Origin: CAZMZW01 sp963802275
Lineage (GTDB): Bacteria; Chloroflexota; Anaerolineae; Anaerolineales; Anaerolineaceae
Length of the DNA: 64,000 nt
NCBI GenBank assembly: GCA_963802275.1
Contig: CAWDIB010000003.1
Coordinates: 186,001-250,000 of the forward strand
Direction: 5' to 3'
In this document: positions 17,193-26,963 of the stretch, piece after piece
Layout: each line of letters starts with the position of its first letter
Numbering within the stretch: position 1 is the first letter of the stretch
The notes under the pieces: generated by a model
What the model saw: the letters and a program-made list of their open reading frames with translations, nothing else
The model's database searches: none
What the model was told of the DNA's origin: nothing
Translations under genes and position numbers: made by a program

Positions 17193-17985
17193 GTGGAACT
17201 ATTAAACGCTTTTATCATTTCCGGTTTGGTGATCCTGGGGTACATGTTGATATTATGGCTCATCAGTCTGGCCTTGAAGAATTCCAGCATCGTGGATATT
17301 TTTTGGGGACTGGGTTTTGTCGTAAATGCCTGGGTCTATTCCGCTCTCACACCGATGGGCGTGGAGGTTCGTAAATGGCTTCTGCTTGGTCTGGTGACCA
17401 TTTGGGGATTGCGCCTTTCCATGCATATCCTTATCCGCAACTGGGGCAAGGTGGAGGATTTCCGCTATCAGGTGTGGCGCAAAGAGACGGGCGGCTCATG
17501 GTGGTGGAGGAGCTTCTTCAAGGTATTTTTGCTGCAGGGTTTTTTGATGTGGATCATCTCCACACCCCTCTATGCCGCACAGGCAGGTGTACTGCCGCGC
17601 TCCCTTGACCTGGCTGGATGTGCTTGGCGGGCTGGTGTGGCTGTTTGGCTTCTTCTTTGAGGCTGTTGGTGACTGGCAGCTGGCATGCTTCAAAGCCGAC
17701 GCGCAAAACCGCGGCAAGGTTCTCGATGATGGTGTTTGGCGCTTCACCCGGCACCCCAATTATTTTGGGGATGCCACCCAGTGGTGGGGTTATTACCTGA
17801 TCGCCCTGTCAGCCGGTGGGTGGTGGACGCTCTTCAGTCCGGTTATCATGACCCTCTTACTGCTCAAAGTCTCCGGGGTAACTTTGTTGGAGAAAACGCT
17901 TAAGGAAACAAAGCCACATTATAAAGAGTACATTCTGAAAACCAGTGCGTTTTTTCCCTTGCCACCCAAGAAATCAAAAAAATGA
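17193..17985 (+). pseudogene. DUF1295 / steroid 5-alpha-reductase-like membrane protein, frameshifted
   Basis: A multi-spanning membrane protein of the DUF1295 family, related to steroid 5-alpha reductases and isoprenylcysteine methyltransferases. The first part (17193-17660 frame) has the family N-terminus through SIVDIFWGLGFVVNAWVY and RLSMHILIRNWGKVEDFRYQ; the second part, in the next frame, has GGLVWLFGFFFEAVGDWQL and WRFTRHPNYFGDATQWWG, the conserved family C-terminus. The two frames join near 17585-17605, consistent with one extra base. The start is GTG 17193 after AAGGAGGAG. Everything else is intact, so either a recent null mutation or a sequencing indel is possible. Confidence 0.8.
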
Positions 17986-17996
17986 AAGGAGTGAAA

Positions 17997-18323
17997 ATGA
18001 ATTTTGCAAAGCTGATCGCATTCCTGGGCATGCTGGCCATGGGCATCGCCCTCTACTATGGCTTTACTTCCGGCAGTCTGAACCAGGATGGGGCTGCATT
18101 GCTCAAGATGCCATGGGGCGTCGTGTCCCTGGTGGATGTCTATGTTGGTTTTATTCTTTTTTCGGGTTGGATCATTTACCGGGAGAAGAACATCCTGGTT
18201 GCATTGTTCCTGGTTGCACTGGTGATGATCTTTGGCAATTTCACCGCCAGCGCTTATGCTTTATGGGCGCTGATCCGCAGCCGGGGCGATTGGAAAAAAT
18301 TCTGGCTTGGTGCCAGAGAATAA
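17997..18323 (+). CDS. Small three-helix membrane protein
   Basis: A 108-residue protein with three predicted membrane helices (LIAFLGMLAMGIALYYGF, VSLVDVYVGFILFSGWIIY, ILVALFLVALVMIFGNFTASAYAL) and a charged C-terminus. The start is ATG 17997, preceded by AAAGGAG; ATG 17982 would place that site inside the gene. It follows the DUF1295 gene by 11 bp and precedes a TspO-like gene by 28 bp, so the three membrane proteins probably form one operon. I do not recognise the family with confidence; it resembles small DUF1475-like proteins. Confidence 0.7.
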   Translation: MNFAKLIAFLGMLAMGIALYYGFTSGSLNQDGAALLKMPWGVVSLVDVYVGFILFSGWIIYREKNILVALFLVALVMIFGNFTASAYALWALIRSRGDWKKFWLGARE

Positions 18324-18351
18324 AATAAAAATCAAAAGAAATGAGGTTGAA

Positions 18352-19113
18352 ATGAATAAAAATTTTGTCAGACAATTGTTGAATGTCGTTGGTTTGGTGA
18401 TCGCGCTGGTTATCAATGTGCTGGCTACCCAGCTGCCGTTGAATGGCATCACCACAGCCCAGGTCTCAGACCGCTTTCCCGCTCTGTTCGTCCCGGCTGG
18501 ATACGTCTTTGCCATCTGGGGTGTCATCTATTTGGGATTAATCGCCTTCACTGTTTACCAGGCGCTGCCTGCCCAACGTGAGAACCCCCGCCTGCAAAAG
18601 CTGGGCTTGCTCTTCTTATTAAGCAATATTCTTAATTCCATTTGGCTTTTCACTTACCATTATCTGCAGTTGGGGCTGGGCTTGGTGGTTATCTCTCTTT
18701 TCCTGCTGGTTTTGATCCGCATCTACACTGTGCTGGAGATTGGCGTCCATAAGGTAAAACCGGCTGAATTCTGGCTGGTCAATACTCCCTTCAGCATTTA
18801 CCTGGGGTGGCTCACCGTGGCAACCATCGCCAATGCCACCCAGCTGCTATACTCGCTGAACTGGAATGGATTTGGCTTGTCCGGTGAAGTGTGGACGGTG
18901 ATCATGCTGGCGGCGGCGGTTATTATTTCAGCCCTGGTCAGTTTTACCCGCCGGGATGCTGCCTTCGCATCGGTGCTGGTATGGGCGTTCGTGGGTATTT
19001 CTGTCAAACAGGTACCGGTTCCGGTGGTTGCCAATGCCGCCCGCCTGGCTGCGCTTGCGGTTGTCGCTTTATACCTGGCATCCCTGGCTTTGAAACTCAG
19101 GAAAGCCAAATAA
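18352..19113 (+). CDS. TspO/MBR-related tryptophan-rich sensory-like membrane protein
   Basis: A 253-residue integral membrane protein with about seven to eight helices. The N-terminal part contains FVPAGYVFAIWGVIYLGLIAFTVYQ, matching the PxxxFxxxWxxxY pattern of TspO/MBR proteins, and NILNSIWLFTYHYLQLGLGL. It is longer than bacterial TspO (about 155 residues), fitting a related extended family of unknown ligand. The start ATG 18352 follows GAGGTTG. It ends the operon with DUF1295 and a small membrane protein and is followed by a strong terminator. Confidence 0.75.
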   Translation: MNKNFVRQLLNVVGLVIALVINVLATQLPLNGITTAQVSDRFPALFVPAGYVFAIWGVIYLGLIAFTVYQALPAQRENPRLQKLGLLFLLSNILNSIWLFTYHYLQLGLGLVVISLFLLVLIRIYTVLEIGVHKVKPAEFWLVNTPFSIYLGWLTVATIANATQLLYSLNWNGFGLSGEVWTVIMLAAAVIISALVSFTRRDAAFASVLVWAFVGISVKQVPVPVVANAARLAALAVVALYLASLALKLRKAK

Positions 19114-19134
19114 AATAATCAAATTTCTATAAAT

Positions 19135-19164
19135 AAACCCGGACATACTTGTCCGGGTTTTTTA
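19135..19164 (+). terminator. Rho-independent terminator
   Basis: AAACCCGGAC (19135-19144) pairs with GTCCGGGTTT (19151-19160), followed by TTTATT. Ends the TspO-like operon. Confidence 0.85.
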
Positions 19165-19204
19165 TTGCTGATCGTCTATGGATAAGGCAGGTTTTGCCTG
19201 AGAA

Positions 19205-19633
19205 TCACAACTGCGAAGTGCAGTGCGGGCAGCGTGTGGCCTTGATCGGGATGGCGGATAGGCAGAATGGGCAATCTTTGGTGGTTGGAGCGCCAGCCGG
19301 TTGTGGTTTTTGAAGCCGGTTGACCTGTTTGACAATGAGAAAGATCACCAGGGCGATGATCACGAAGTTAATGACATTATTAATGAACAAGCCGTAATTG
19401 AGCGTCGCTGCCCCCGCCTTTTGCGCATCAGCCAGGCTGACATAGGAACCGCCGCTTAAATTGAAGAATAAATTGCTGAAATCCACCTTGCCCAGTAACA
19501 TGCCGATCGGGGGCATGAGTACATCCGTCACTAGTGAGGAGACAATCTTACCAAAAGCACCGCCGATGATGACACCGATGGCCAGGTCGATTACGTTGCC
19601 GCGCATGATGAAATCTTTGAATTCTTTGATCAT
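19205..19633 (-). CDS. mscL: Large-conductance mechanosensitive channel with C-terminal zinc ribbon
   Basis: MscL opens under membrane tension to release solutes during osmotic downshock. The 142-residue protein starts MIKEFKDFIMRGNVIDLAIGVIIGGAFG, the classic N-terminus and pore helix, continues with SLVTDVLMPPIG and a second helix (NNVINFVIIALVIFLIVKQVNRL). The C-terminus departs from the usual helical bundle and carries CPFC and CPHC, a rubredoxin-like zinc ribbon. The start is ATG 19633, preceded by AAGGAGTGACA. Function as MscL is firm; the role of the zinc ribbon is unknown. Confidence 0.95.
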   Translation of the reverse strand: MIKEFKDFIMRGNVIDLAIGVIIGGAFGKIVSSLVTDVLMPPIGMLLGKVDFSNLFFNLSGGSYVSLADAQKAGAATLNYGLFINNVINFVIIALVIFLIVKQVNRLQKPQPAGAPTTKDCPFCLSAIPIKATRCPHCTSQL

Positions 19634-19665
19634 TGTCACTCCTTGGGTTTGATAAATATTTTCTA

Positions 19666-20130
19666 CTATTTAATCCGCGAAAAGGTACCCATTAATTTTG
19701 CTTCTGCCAGAATGTGACCCTGCATGGCGTGCAGCACTTCACGCCGCTCTGCACCTGCTTCCAGCATGAGTTTGATATCCAATGCGTAAAGTGTGAAAAT
19801 ATAGCGGTGTGTCCCGCCAGGCGGGCAGGGTCCCCCGTATCGGATCTGATGCCAGCTATTGCGTCCCTGCAAAGTGCCATCTTTGAGTTCTTTTTCCGTG
19901 GGTACACCTTCTGTCAGTTTATTCGATTCTGCCGGGATGTTGTAAAGCACCCAGTGCACCCAATCCCCGGATGGGGCATCCGGGTCATGAACGATAAGCG
20001 CAAAACTGGATGTCCCAGCGGGTGCGTCCTTCCAGTTTAACTGGGGAGATGCATCCTGCCCATCGCAGCTGAATTTGCGGGGTATGGGTTGTCCTTCTTT
20101 AAATTCAGGGCTGATGAGATGAAATGACAT
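19666..20130 (-). CDS. YbhB/YbcL family (PEBP-like) protein
   Basis: A 154-residue member of the phosphatidylethanolamine-binding/Raf-kinase-inhibitor-like family. The motifs are clear: SCDGQDASPQLNW, IVHDPDAPSGDWVHWVLYNIP with the DPDAP anion-binding loop, and YGGPCPPGGTHRYIFTLYAL. Bacterial members have no settled role. The ATG follows AAGGAGGAA. It is 32 bp upstream of mscL on the same strand and may be cotranscribed with it. Confidence 0.92.
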   Translation of the reverse strand: MSFHLISPEFKEGQPIPRKFSCDGQDASPQLNWKDAPAGTSSFALIVHDPDAPSGDWVHWVLYNIPAESNKLTEGVPTEKELKDGTLQGRNSWHQIRYGGPCPPGGTHRYIFTLYALDIKLMLEAGAERREVLHAMQGHILAEAKLMGTFSRIK

Positions 20131-20215
20131 GTTTCCTCCTTGTTAATAATTAATAACAATTGTTGGTCGGTCTGAATTCACTTCCAGCTTTGAAGGTCAC
20201 TAGAAATTCATACAA

Positions 20216-23200
20216 TCAGCGACTCAGCGGCTCCTTTTTTACCAGGATGACAAATAATTCCACAACCTTGGGATCAAATTGAATACCTTTTTGTTCAACG
20301 ATGAAATCGATTGCTTTACTAGCCGGCCAGGCTTTGCGGTAAGGCCGGTCAGAGGTAAGCGCATCCCAGACATCCACGACTGAGAAGATTCTCGCCCCCA
20401 GTGGGATTTGTTCCCCCTTCAATCCGCGCGGGTATCCGCTCCCTTCCCAGCGCTCATGGTGGCAATAAGGAATATCCACGGCTGGTTTCAGGTGAGCGAT
20501 GGGGCTGAGCAGTTCAAACGCCAATTGGGGATGTTTGCGCATGATCGCCCATTCCTCGATGGTCAATGGACCTGGTTTTAGGAGGATTTCATCCGGGATG
20601 CCCATTTTCCCGATGTCATGCAACAGGGCGCCACGGCGCAAATGAACCAGCTCGCTTTCACTCATTCCCAGTCCCCGGGCGATTTTCAGCGTCAGGTCCA
20701 CCACCCGCTGGGTATGCCCTTCGGTTTCTTTGTCGCGCAGGTCGAGGGCATGCGACCAACCTTCCAGGGTGGTGTCATAAGCCAGGGTTAGCTCAATGTT
20801 GGATCGATTAAGGTCCTCGAGTAGGGAGGTGTTGTCAATGGCAATGGCTGCCTGTCCGGCCAATGTTTCCAGAAAGTTGACCCATTCCTGGTCCGGCACC
20901 AAAGGTGATCGATTGAAAATATCCAATACACCCTTCACCTGTCCCTTGGCAATCAACGGCACACTGTAATAGCTAAGAAACCCCTCTTCACTGAGCAGGG
21001 TGGGGTAAGCCGAATTTTCATCCAGTTCAGAAAGGTTGAGCGATTGCATCAGGTGCCGCTCCATGGCTGCCTGGCCGGAAATTCCCTCGCCGAGACGAAG
21101 GCGGTATTCCTCGATCTTGCGGGTGCGGAATCCCCTTCCAGCTGCAAATTCCAATAATTGGCTCTTGGGGTTAAGCAGCATGACCGAGGCGGCATCCACT
21201 TTTAATTTCTCAATGACCTGGTCCAGCAGGATATTCATTGTCACCCGCAGGTCCAGGCTGGAATTGATTACCAGGTCAATGTCATGCAGGGCAGACAGGC
21301 GCTGCAGGTGGTTTTGGGTTTGCTCCACCAGCAGAGCATTTTCCAAAGAGGTGGCCATTTGTGCCCCCATGGATTCCAGCAGGCGGGCATGGTTTTCATT
21401 GTAGACGCGAGGTTCATAGGAGTAAATAGCCATCGCTCCCAATAATTGGCCGCGGCTGATGAGCGGCACCCCCAGCCAGGAGCGGGCAGGTCTGCCTGTG
21501 TGTAGTGGTTTTACAGGTAGCGGATCAGTCTTCAGGTCATTCAACTGAAGCGTTTTCTGATTTTGGACCACCCAGCCGATCAATCCGCTGTCGGAAAGTG
21601 GAAGGCGCTGATCGATCAATTCCGGTGAAACCCGGTTCTCTTGCATGGCTGCCGCAAAATGCACTTCTTCAGTGTCTGCTTCATTCAGCGCCAAAACAAA
21701 CGAATCCAGAGGAAAAAGATCAGAAATCTGTAAATAGATGCGCTGGGTCAATTTTTCCACATCCAACACGCCACTGATGGATACGGCGGTTTCGTACAAG
21801 GCGGTGATCTCACGAGTTTGGCGCTGTTGAGCTTCCATCAAGCGCATGCGTTCAATGGCCAATGCCAGTTGGTTGGCGAAGGTTGCCAGAAATTCTTCAT
21901 CTGCCTTGGAAAAGCCATTGATGAGGGTGCTTTCGGTATTGACTACTCCTAAAATCTTGCCATCAATCTTAATCGGCACGGCCAGTTCCGAGCGCGTGTC
22001 TGATTTGACTTCAATGTAATCCTTGTCTTTGGTCACATCTGGGACTCTTTGTGGCAGACCGGTTACAACTGCCCGGCCGGTAATGCCCTTGCTGACCGGT
22101 TCAACCAATTTGAAGGTGTAGGTAGGAACTCCCCGGTAAGAAGAATGGGGTTGAATGGTTTTATGTTCATCATCCACTACATAAACGCCAAAGTTGTCTG
22201 GGAAGAGGGTATCTCCCAGCAGTTGGGTGGTTTTTTCAATCAACTCATCCACATTGCTGGATTGAGCGCTTGCCAGGGCAATGCCATGTAATGCAGTAAC
22301 CTCCTGCAACTTTCTTTTGAGGGTTTCTTCTGTTTCCAGACGCCCGGATATATCGATCATATTGAGAAAAACATGTATCTGTTTTTTCTCCCGGCGGGGG
22401 AGAGTCATATGAAAGAAAATGGTCTTTTGCTTTCCTTTCTTTGTGGTAATTTGGGTTTCCCCCTCAAAATAGGGTCCTTCATTTGCCATGATTTCAAGCA
22501 GTTTTTGGTAATCCCTTTGTGTGGGATTACCGCCCAGGAGAAAAGAAAAACTGTCCACTTCTTCAATTTTTTCGGCCTCGAATAATTCCAAAAGGGCTGG
22601 ATTGATGTCCTTGATGCGGATGTTTTGTGTTATTTGGTTTAAGAATTCCGGTTTATTTAGAAGATATTGTCTAACCTCTGACATATCCATAAGACCGGCT
22701 CTGATCATCTCATGGAATGCAAGCGAAAAATCCAATTCAGCAATGGCAATGGCGGAGGATCCAAAGATGCTGCGGTAGCGTTCTTCGCTCTTGCGCAACC
22801 TTATCTCGGCTTCCAGCCGTTTTTTTCCTTCGATCAATCGACCCACCAAGTCAGCCAGCGATGAGGCAAAACTCTGCTCCTCTGGTGACCAGGTTCGCTG
22901 TTTCCCGATGTGTTCAAAACAGATCACCCCCAAAAGGTCATCCTGGTGGGTAATGGAGCAATCCAACATGGAAGTGATCCTCTTCGGTATCAGGTAGGTT
23001 TCTGAAAATTCACTGGTGGCAGAATCTTCCTGCGCATTTTCTGCGGAGATGATTCGATTCTTTTTCAACGACTCGAAATATTTCGGGAATGATTCAATCC
23101 TGAGGCTACTTTCCAATTCATGCTCATCCTTGCCCAATTCACACAAATCCAGACAGACCAGCTTTTTCTGTTCATCCTCAAATGCCCAAATGCTGACCCG

Positions 23201-24097
23201 TTCACATTGCATGACTTTGGCTGCCCGGGCGGTCAAGGTTCTAAATGATTTAATTAGCTCTTCTACTCCGAGGTGGGATAAATCCACCAGTGCCCGCTGC
23301 TGTTCAATGATTCGGTTGTGCCGCAGACGAATTTCTTCCTCTTGCTGCTTGCGCCGGCTCAGGTCATGTACGAATGCCCAGGAACCATTCACTTTTCCAT
23401 TGTCATCCCGCATTGGGTAGGCGCAGACCTCGATGGGAACGATCGTACCATCCTTGCATATGTACTCTTTTTCATAGAATCCAGTGGTTCCATTTTTTAT
23501 TAAATGCTTGTCCAGAATCTCTCGTTCCTGGGAATGCCATTTTTGTGGTGTAATTTCCCAAAAGGTCATTTTTTTCAATTCAGCCTGGCTGTAACCGCAA
23601 ATATTTTCAAATGTCTTATTGCAGGAAAGGATTCCGCCATCCAGGTTCACTTCCACAAAACCATCCTGCAGGTTGGCATATAACTCGCGATATAGCCGGT
23701 TGCGGTTGGATTGTTCAATGAAAAGTTGCCGGGTTTGGTTGATTCTTGCCAGGAGCGTTGAAATTTCCCTGTCAGAAAAACCGGATTTCAGGCAGCCGGA
23801 CAATCCTTGATTGACCAGGGTGGGCAGGTTCTCGGGGGTGATTTGCTGGCACATGAGAATGACAGGAATCCGATGTGGGTTGCCCCCGGATGCTTGTAAA
23901 AAACACATTATCTCGTCCAAACCTGTTTCTTCAAAAACGCAGGCAGCGAGAAATGAACGCTTTTGCAGGGATTCAAGTGCTTTTTGAACAGAAGTAAAGG
24001 TTAGGCTGGAATAGCCAATTTCACCCAGACGGATGCGCAGCTGACCGATTTCTTTTTTAGATATTCCGAGGATAAGGATGTTCTTTTCTTGATTCAT
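20216..24097 (-). CDS. Multi-sensor HD-GYP protein (receiver-like, PAS, GAF, HD-GYP)
   Basis: A 1293-residue cytoplasmic signalling protein. Order by eye: a degenerate receiver-like domain (1-125; ILILGISKKE, no clear phospho-Asp), PAS (about 140-255, ending WAFVHDLSRRKQQEEE), GAF (265-430), PAS (440-590), then three GAF domains (about 600-745, 765-910, 925-1085), and an HD-GYP domain (about 1100-1285). The last has LLHDIGKMGIPD and YCHHERWEGSGYPRGLKGE, the HD and GYP signatures of cyclic-di-GMP phosphodiesterases. The ATG has no clear ribosome site. It likely lowers c-di-GMP in response to small ligands; the window also encodes three GGDEF cyclases and a PilZ protein. Confidence 0.9.
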   Translation of the reverse strand: MNQEKNILILGISKKEIGQLRIRLGEIGYSSLTFTSVQKALESLQKRSFLAACVFEETGLDEIMCFLQASGGNPHRIPVILMCQQITPENLPTLVNQGLSGCLKSGFSDREISTLLARINQTRQLFIEQSNRNRLYRELYANLQDGFVEVNLDGGILSCNKTFENICGYSQAELKKMTFWEITPQKWHSQEREILDKHLIKNGTTGFYEKEYICKDGTIVPIEVCAYPMRDDNGKVNGSWAFVHDLSRRKQQEEEIRLRHNRIIEQQRALVDLSHLGVEELIKSFRTLTARAAKVMQCERVSIWAFEDEQKKLVCLDLCELGKDEHELESSLRIESFPKYFESLKKNRIISAENAQEDSATSEFSETYLIPKRITSMLDCSITHQDDLLGVICFEHIGKQRTWSPEEQSFASSLADLVGRLIEGKKRLEAEIRLRKSEERYRSIFGSSAIAIAELDFSLAFHEMIRAGLMDMSEVRQYLLNKPEFLNQITQNIRIKDINPALLELFEAEKIEEVDSFSFLLGGNPTQRDYQKLLEIMANEGPYFEGETQITTKKGKQKTIFFHMTLPRREKKQIHVFLNMIDISGRLETEETLKRKLQEVTALHGIALASAQSSNVDELIEKTTQLLGDTLFPDNFGVYVVDDEHKTIQPHSSYRGVPTYTFKLVEPVSKGITGRAVVTGLPQRVPDVTKDKDYIEVKSDTRSELAVPIKIDGKILGVVNTESTLINGFSKADEEFLATFANQLALAIERMRLMEAQQRQTREITALYETAVSISGVLDVEKLTQRIYLQISDLFPLDSFVLALNEADTEEVHFAAAMQENRVSPELIDQRLPLSDSGLIGWVVQNQKTLQLNDLKTDPLPVKPLHTGRPARSWLGVPLISRGQLLGAMAIYSYEPRVYNENHARLLESMGAQMATSLENALLVEQTQNHLQRLSALHDIDLVINSSLDLRVTMNILLDQVIEKLKVDAASVMLLNPKSQLLEFAAGRGFRTRKIEEYRLRLGEGISGQAAMERHLMQSLNLSELDENSAYPTLLSEEGFLSYYSVPLIAKGQVKGVLDIFNRSPLVPDQEWVNFLETLAGQAAIAIDNTSLLEDLNRSNIELTLAYDTTLEGWSHALDLRDKETEGHTQRVVDLTLKIARGLGMSESELVHLRRGALLHDIGKMGIPDEILLKPGPLTIEEWAIMRKHPQLAFELLSPIAHLKPAVDIPYCHHERWEGSGYPRGLKGEQIPLGARIFSVVDVWDALTSDRPYRKAWPASKAIDFIVEQKGIQFDPKVVELFVILVKKEPLSR

Positions 24098-24252
24098 TGG
24101 TAGGATGAGAATGGATGCAATAATTATTCCACACTTTATAGAAGAAAAGAAAACACGAGAAAGCCGGACCTCCGGAATGAATTAATGCAAATCTAATATC
24201 CTTCCGGGTGATGGTCATCTATAATAAAAGCATATTACTTCAGGAGTTATTA

Positions 24253-24840
24253 ATGGGAACGATACCCGTACCAAATGTTTTCGAACAGACTGCCCAGGGT
24301 GTACGCCAGGTGGATATCTATTCGCGCCTGCTTTCGCAGCGCATTATCATGCTGACTGGAGAGATCAGCGATGAATCAGCCGACCTGTTGATTGCCCAGC
24401 TGTTTTACCTGGAAGCTGAAGACCAGAAAAAAGATGTCTATTTTTATATAAACAGCCCGGGTGGGATTGTCACCGCAGGCATGGCTTTATACGATGTGAT
24501 GCAGTTCATCAGCTGCCCGGTGTCCACCATCTGCCTCGGGCAATCGGCATCCATGGCAGCTGTGCTGCTTGCCGCCGGCGCCAAAGGCAAACGCCTGGCA
24601 CTCCCGCATTCACGCATCCTCATCCATCAACCTCTTGGCGGGACAAGCGGACAGGCGACCGATATCCAGATCCAGGCCAAGGAGATCATGCGCACGCGTG
24701 AAACCCTCAATGAGATCCTCTGCAAGCATACCGGCCAGAGTATGGAGGTCATCCGCCGCGATACCGAACGCGACTTTTTCCTGAGCGCTGAGGAAGCGGT
24801 GAAATATGGCTTGATCGACCAGGTCGTGGATAAACGCTGA
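24253..24840 (+). CDS. clpP: ATP-dependent Clp protease proteolytic subunit
   Basis: Serine protease barrel that degrades proteins unfolded by ClpX or ClpA-type partners. The 195-residue protein has FYINSPGGIVTAGMALYDVMQF, the active Ser in GQSASMAAVLLAAG (S100), the active His in RILIHQPLGG (H125) and the Asp in RRDTERDFFLSAEEAVKYGLID. The start ATG 24253 follows AGGAG; a frame open to 24208 is not needed. No clpX is adjacent and a strong terminator follows, so this is a stand-alone clpP, perhaps one of several copies. Confidence 0.95.
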   Translation: MGTIPVPNVFEQTAQGVRQVDIYSRLLSQRIIMLTGEISDESADLLIAQLFYLEAEDQKKDVYFYINSPGGIVTAGMALYDVMQFISCPVSTICLGQSASMAAVLLAAGAKGKRLALPHSRILIHQPLGGTSGQATDIQIQAKEIMRTRETLNEILCKHTGQSMEVIRRDTERDFFLSAEEAVKYGLIDQVVDKR

Positions 24841-24859
24841 GATTCTATATTTATTAAAT

Positions 24860-24895
24860 AAGAACAGGTCTTGATGAGAGACCTGTTCTTTATAT
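24860..24895. terminator. Bidirectional rho-independent terminator
   Basis: AAGAACAGGTCT (24860-24871) pairs with AGACCTGTTCTT (24879-24890); T-rich on the plus side and A/T-rich on the other. It separates convergent clpP and the cupin gene. Confidence 0.85.
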
Positions 24896-24912
24896 TTACC
24901 TAACTATATATA

Positions 24913-25296
24913 CTAGGCGTGGTCGTGCTCGTCGGCCATGGCATCTTTTAATGTTTTGTGCACTTTGCCATCCGGGTGGTTGGGCGGCGAATAGATAGTG
25001 TAAATTTTTAATGGAGCCTCCATGGAAGTATTGATGACGTTGTGTTCGGTTCCTTGGGGGACAATGAATACATCTCCATCTTTTAAATTCTGGGCGGTGC
25101 CGTTCATTACCACCTTGCCTTCACCTTCTTCGACTCGGAAGAATTGATCTACATTGTCATGTACCTCTATACCGATTTCCTCACCGGGCAATAGTGACAT
25201 AACTACGAGTTGTAGATTCTTGGCAGTGAAAAGCACCTGTCGGAAATATTCATTTTGCAAAGTTTTTTCTTCGATATTGGTTTTATAACCGTCCAT
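24913..25296 (-). CDS. Single-domain cupin protein
   Basis: A 127-residue cupin, a small beta-barrel often binding a metal and a sugar or small ligand. The first cupin motif is EIGIEVHDNVDQFFRVEEGEG (one His where most have two, plus the conserved Glu region) and the second is DGDVFIVPQGTEHNVINT. The C-terminus ends DEHDHA, a short acidic His run that could bind metal. The ATG follows AAAGGACAATTAA. No linked pathway gene; function unknown. Confidence 0.85.
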   Translation of the reverse strand: MDGYKTNIEEKTLQNEYFRQVLFTAKNLQLVVMSLLPGEEIGIEVHDNVDQFFRVEEGEGKVVMNGTAQNLKDGDVFIVPQGTEHNVINTSMEAPLKIYTIYSPPNHPDGKVHKTLKDAMADEHDHA

Positions 25297-25439
25297 TTAA
25301 TTGTCCTTTCGAAATATTGATTAGAAAGATTATATAATGTTACTCAAATAAAAGTCTATCCGTTTTTGGATATCAACCTGATTGATTTAAGAAAAATCCA
25401 CATTCATCCATCATTTTATTTCGTTATCCAGAGGAATCA

Positions 25440-26963
25440 ATGCAAAAAGAAAAAAAAATGCACTGGTATGACTTCATCAGCATCAACCTTTTTTGGCTGG
25501 GATTAAATATCCGCAACAATTCAGTCAATAATATTTTCATACCTTACCTGGTGGCCATTTTTGCCGCTGAAAGCATGCGCAATACCGCACTGGGTATCAT
25601 GCGCACGGCCGGTTTGATCATCGCCATGCTGGTTCAGCCGGCCATGGGTTTGTTCAGTGACCGCTCCACCTTGCGTTACGGACGCCGGCGCCCATTCATT
25701 TTCGTCGGAGTCCTCTTGGATTTGGTTTTCCTCATCTTTGTTGCGTTCTCCTGGGATTATGCCTCGCTGCTCATCGCCACGCTGCTCATCCAGGTTTCTT
25801 CCAATATTTCTCATGGTGCCTTGCAGGGTCTCATCCCGGATAAGGTGCCGGAAAATCAGCGCGGTCTGGCATCGGCGGTCAAGGCTGTTTTTGAACTGCT
25901 GCCCTTGATCCTGCTCGCCTTTACAGTGGCAAAACTGGTGGGTATGGGCGAGTTCAGGCTGGCTGTGCTGGCGGTTGGTGTCAGCCTGCTGGTGCTGATG
26001 CTGTTGACGGTTTTGCTGGTGAAAGAAGAACCGCTCAAACAAAAACCATCTGACCCGATCGGTCCGGTGATGCTGCGCGTGCTGGGCATGCTGGCGGGTA
26101 TTGTGGTTGGCGCCCTTGTCGGTCTGGTGGTTGCAGCGGCGCTTGGGTCATTGATTGTATTACTGGCTGGCGTTTTGGTCCCATCGCAAATGGCCTGGGC
26201 GGTGGGTGTGGCAATTGCCGGATTGTTGTGGATGGCAGTGGCTGTGGTGGTGGGGGTTTGGTCAGGGGCGCTCACATCGCTGCTGGGACCTCAGTCAGCT
26301 TTCCTGAAATTGAAAAACGCATGTCTTTACTTAATTTTAAGAAATAAGAAAGCCGTTTCCATTGGCAAACAGACCTCTTCATTTGTCTGGTGGGTGGTAA
26401 ACCGACTGTTGTTCATGGCTGCCATTACTGCCATCCAGGGATTTGCCCCATATTTTCTGATGTACTCATTCAGCATCACCATCGAAGCCGCCACCGATAT
26501 GACCGGCCAGCTCATCATGGTGGTGGGTATTTTCACCCTCCTTTCCGCCATTCCATCCGGTTGGATTTCAGACCGCATCGGCCATAAGAGATTGGTGTCC
26601 ATCGCTGGTATGCTGGCTGCTCTTGGCGCTACGATCCTTCTGGGTTCCATTTGGCTGCCGAATTTCACGCTGATTTTGGTGGCAGGCTGCATTCTGGGGT
26701 TGGCTACCGGCTTGTTCGTCACCACCAACTGGGCGCTGGGAACACGTGTGGTACCGTCTTCCGAAGCAGGGCGCTATCTGGGCATCTCAAACCTGGCCGG
26801 CGCCGGGGCAGGCATGATCGGCACCGGCATTGGCGGCCCGATTGCGGATGCACTCAATGCCGTCTTGCCCGGGCTGGGCTATTTTTCCATCTTTGCCAGT
26901 TATGCGGTTCTATTTGTTTTGAGTGTGGTCAGCTTGAGAGGCGTCAAGCTGGACGCTGCTTAG
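25440..26963 (+). CDS. Major facilitator superfamily transporter
   Basis: A 507-residue membrane transporter with about 12 helices in two halves joined by a long segment (about 195-295) that itself contains extra hydrophobic stretches. Seen: the MFS loop 2-3 motif GLFSDRSTLRYGRRRPFIF, and the equivalent SGWISDRIGHKRLVS in the second half. The N-terminus (WYDFISINLFWLGLNIRNNSVNNIFIPYLV) resembles sugar/cation symporters of the SLC45/GPH type. The ATG follows GAGGAA. It converges on deoC, sharing four bases at the ends. Substrate unknown; a sugar or nucleoside is plausible. Confidence 0.85.
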   Translation: MQKEKKMHWYDFISINLFWLGLNIRNNSVNNIFIPYLVAIFAAESMRNTALGIMRTAGLIIAMLVQPAMGLFSDRSTLRYGRRRPFIFVGVLLDLVFLIFVAFSWDYASLLIATLLIQVSSNISHGALQGLIPDKVPENQRGLASAVKAVFELLPLILLAFTVAKLVGMGEFRLAVLAVGVSLLVLMLLTVLLVKEEPLKQKPSDPIGPVMLRVLGMLAGIVVGALVGLVVAAALGSLIVLLAGVLVPSQMAWAVGVAIAGLLWMAVAVVVGVWSGALTSLLGPQSAFLKLKNACLYLILRNKKAVSIGKQTSSFVWWVVNRLLFMAAITAIQGFAPYFLMYSFSITIEAATDMTGQLIMVVGIFTLLSAIPSGWISDRIGHKRLVSIAGMLAALGATILLGSIWLPNFTLILVAGCILGLATGLFVTTNWALGTRVVPSSEAGRYLGISNLAGAGAGMIGTGIGGPIADALNAVLPGLGYFSIFASYAVLFVLSVVSLRGVKLDAA

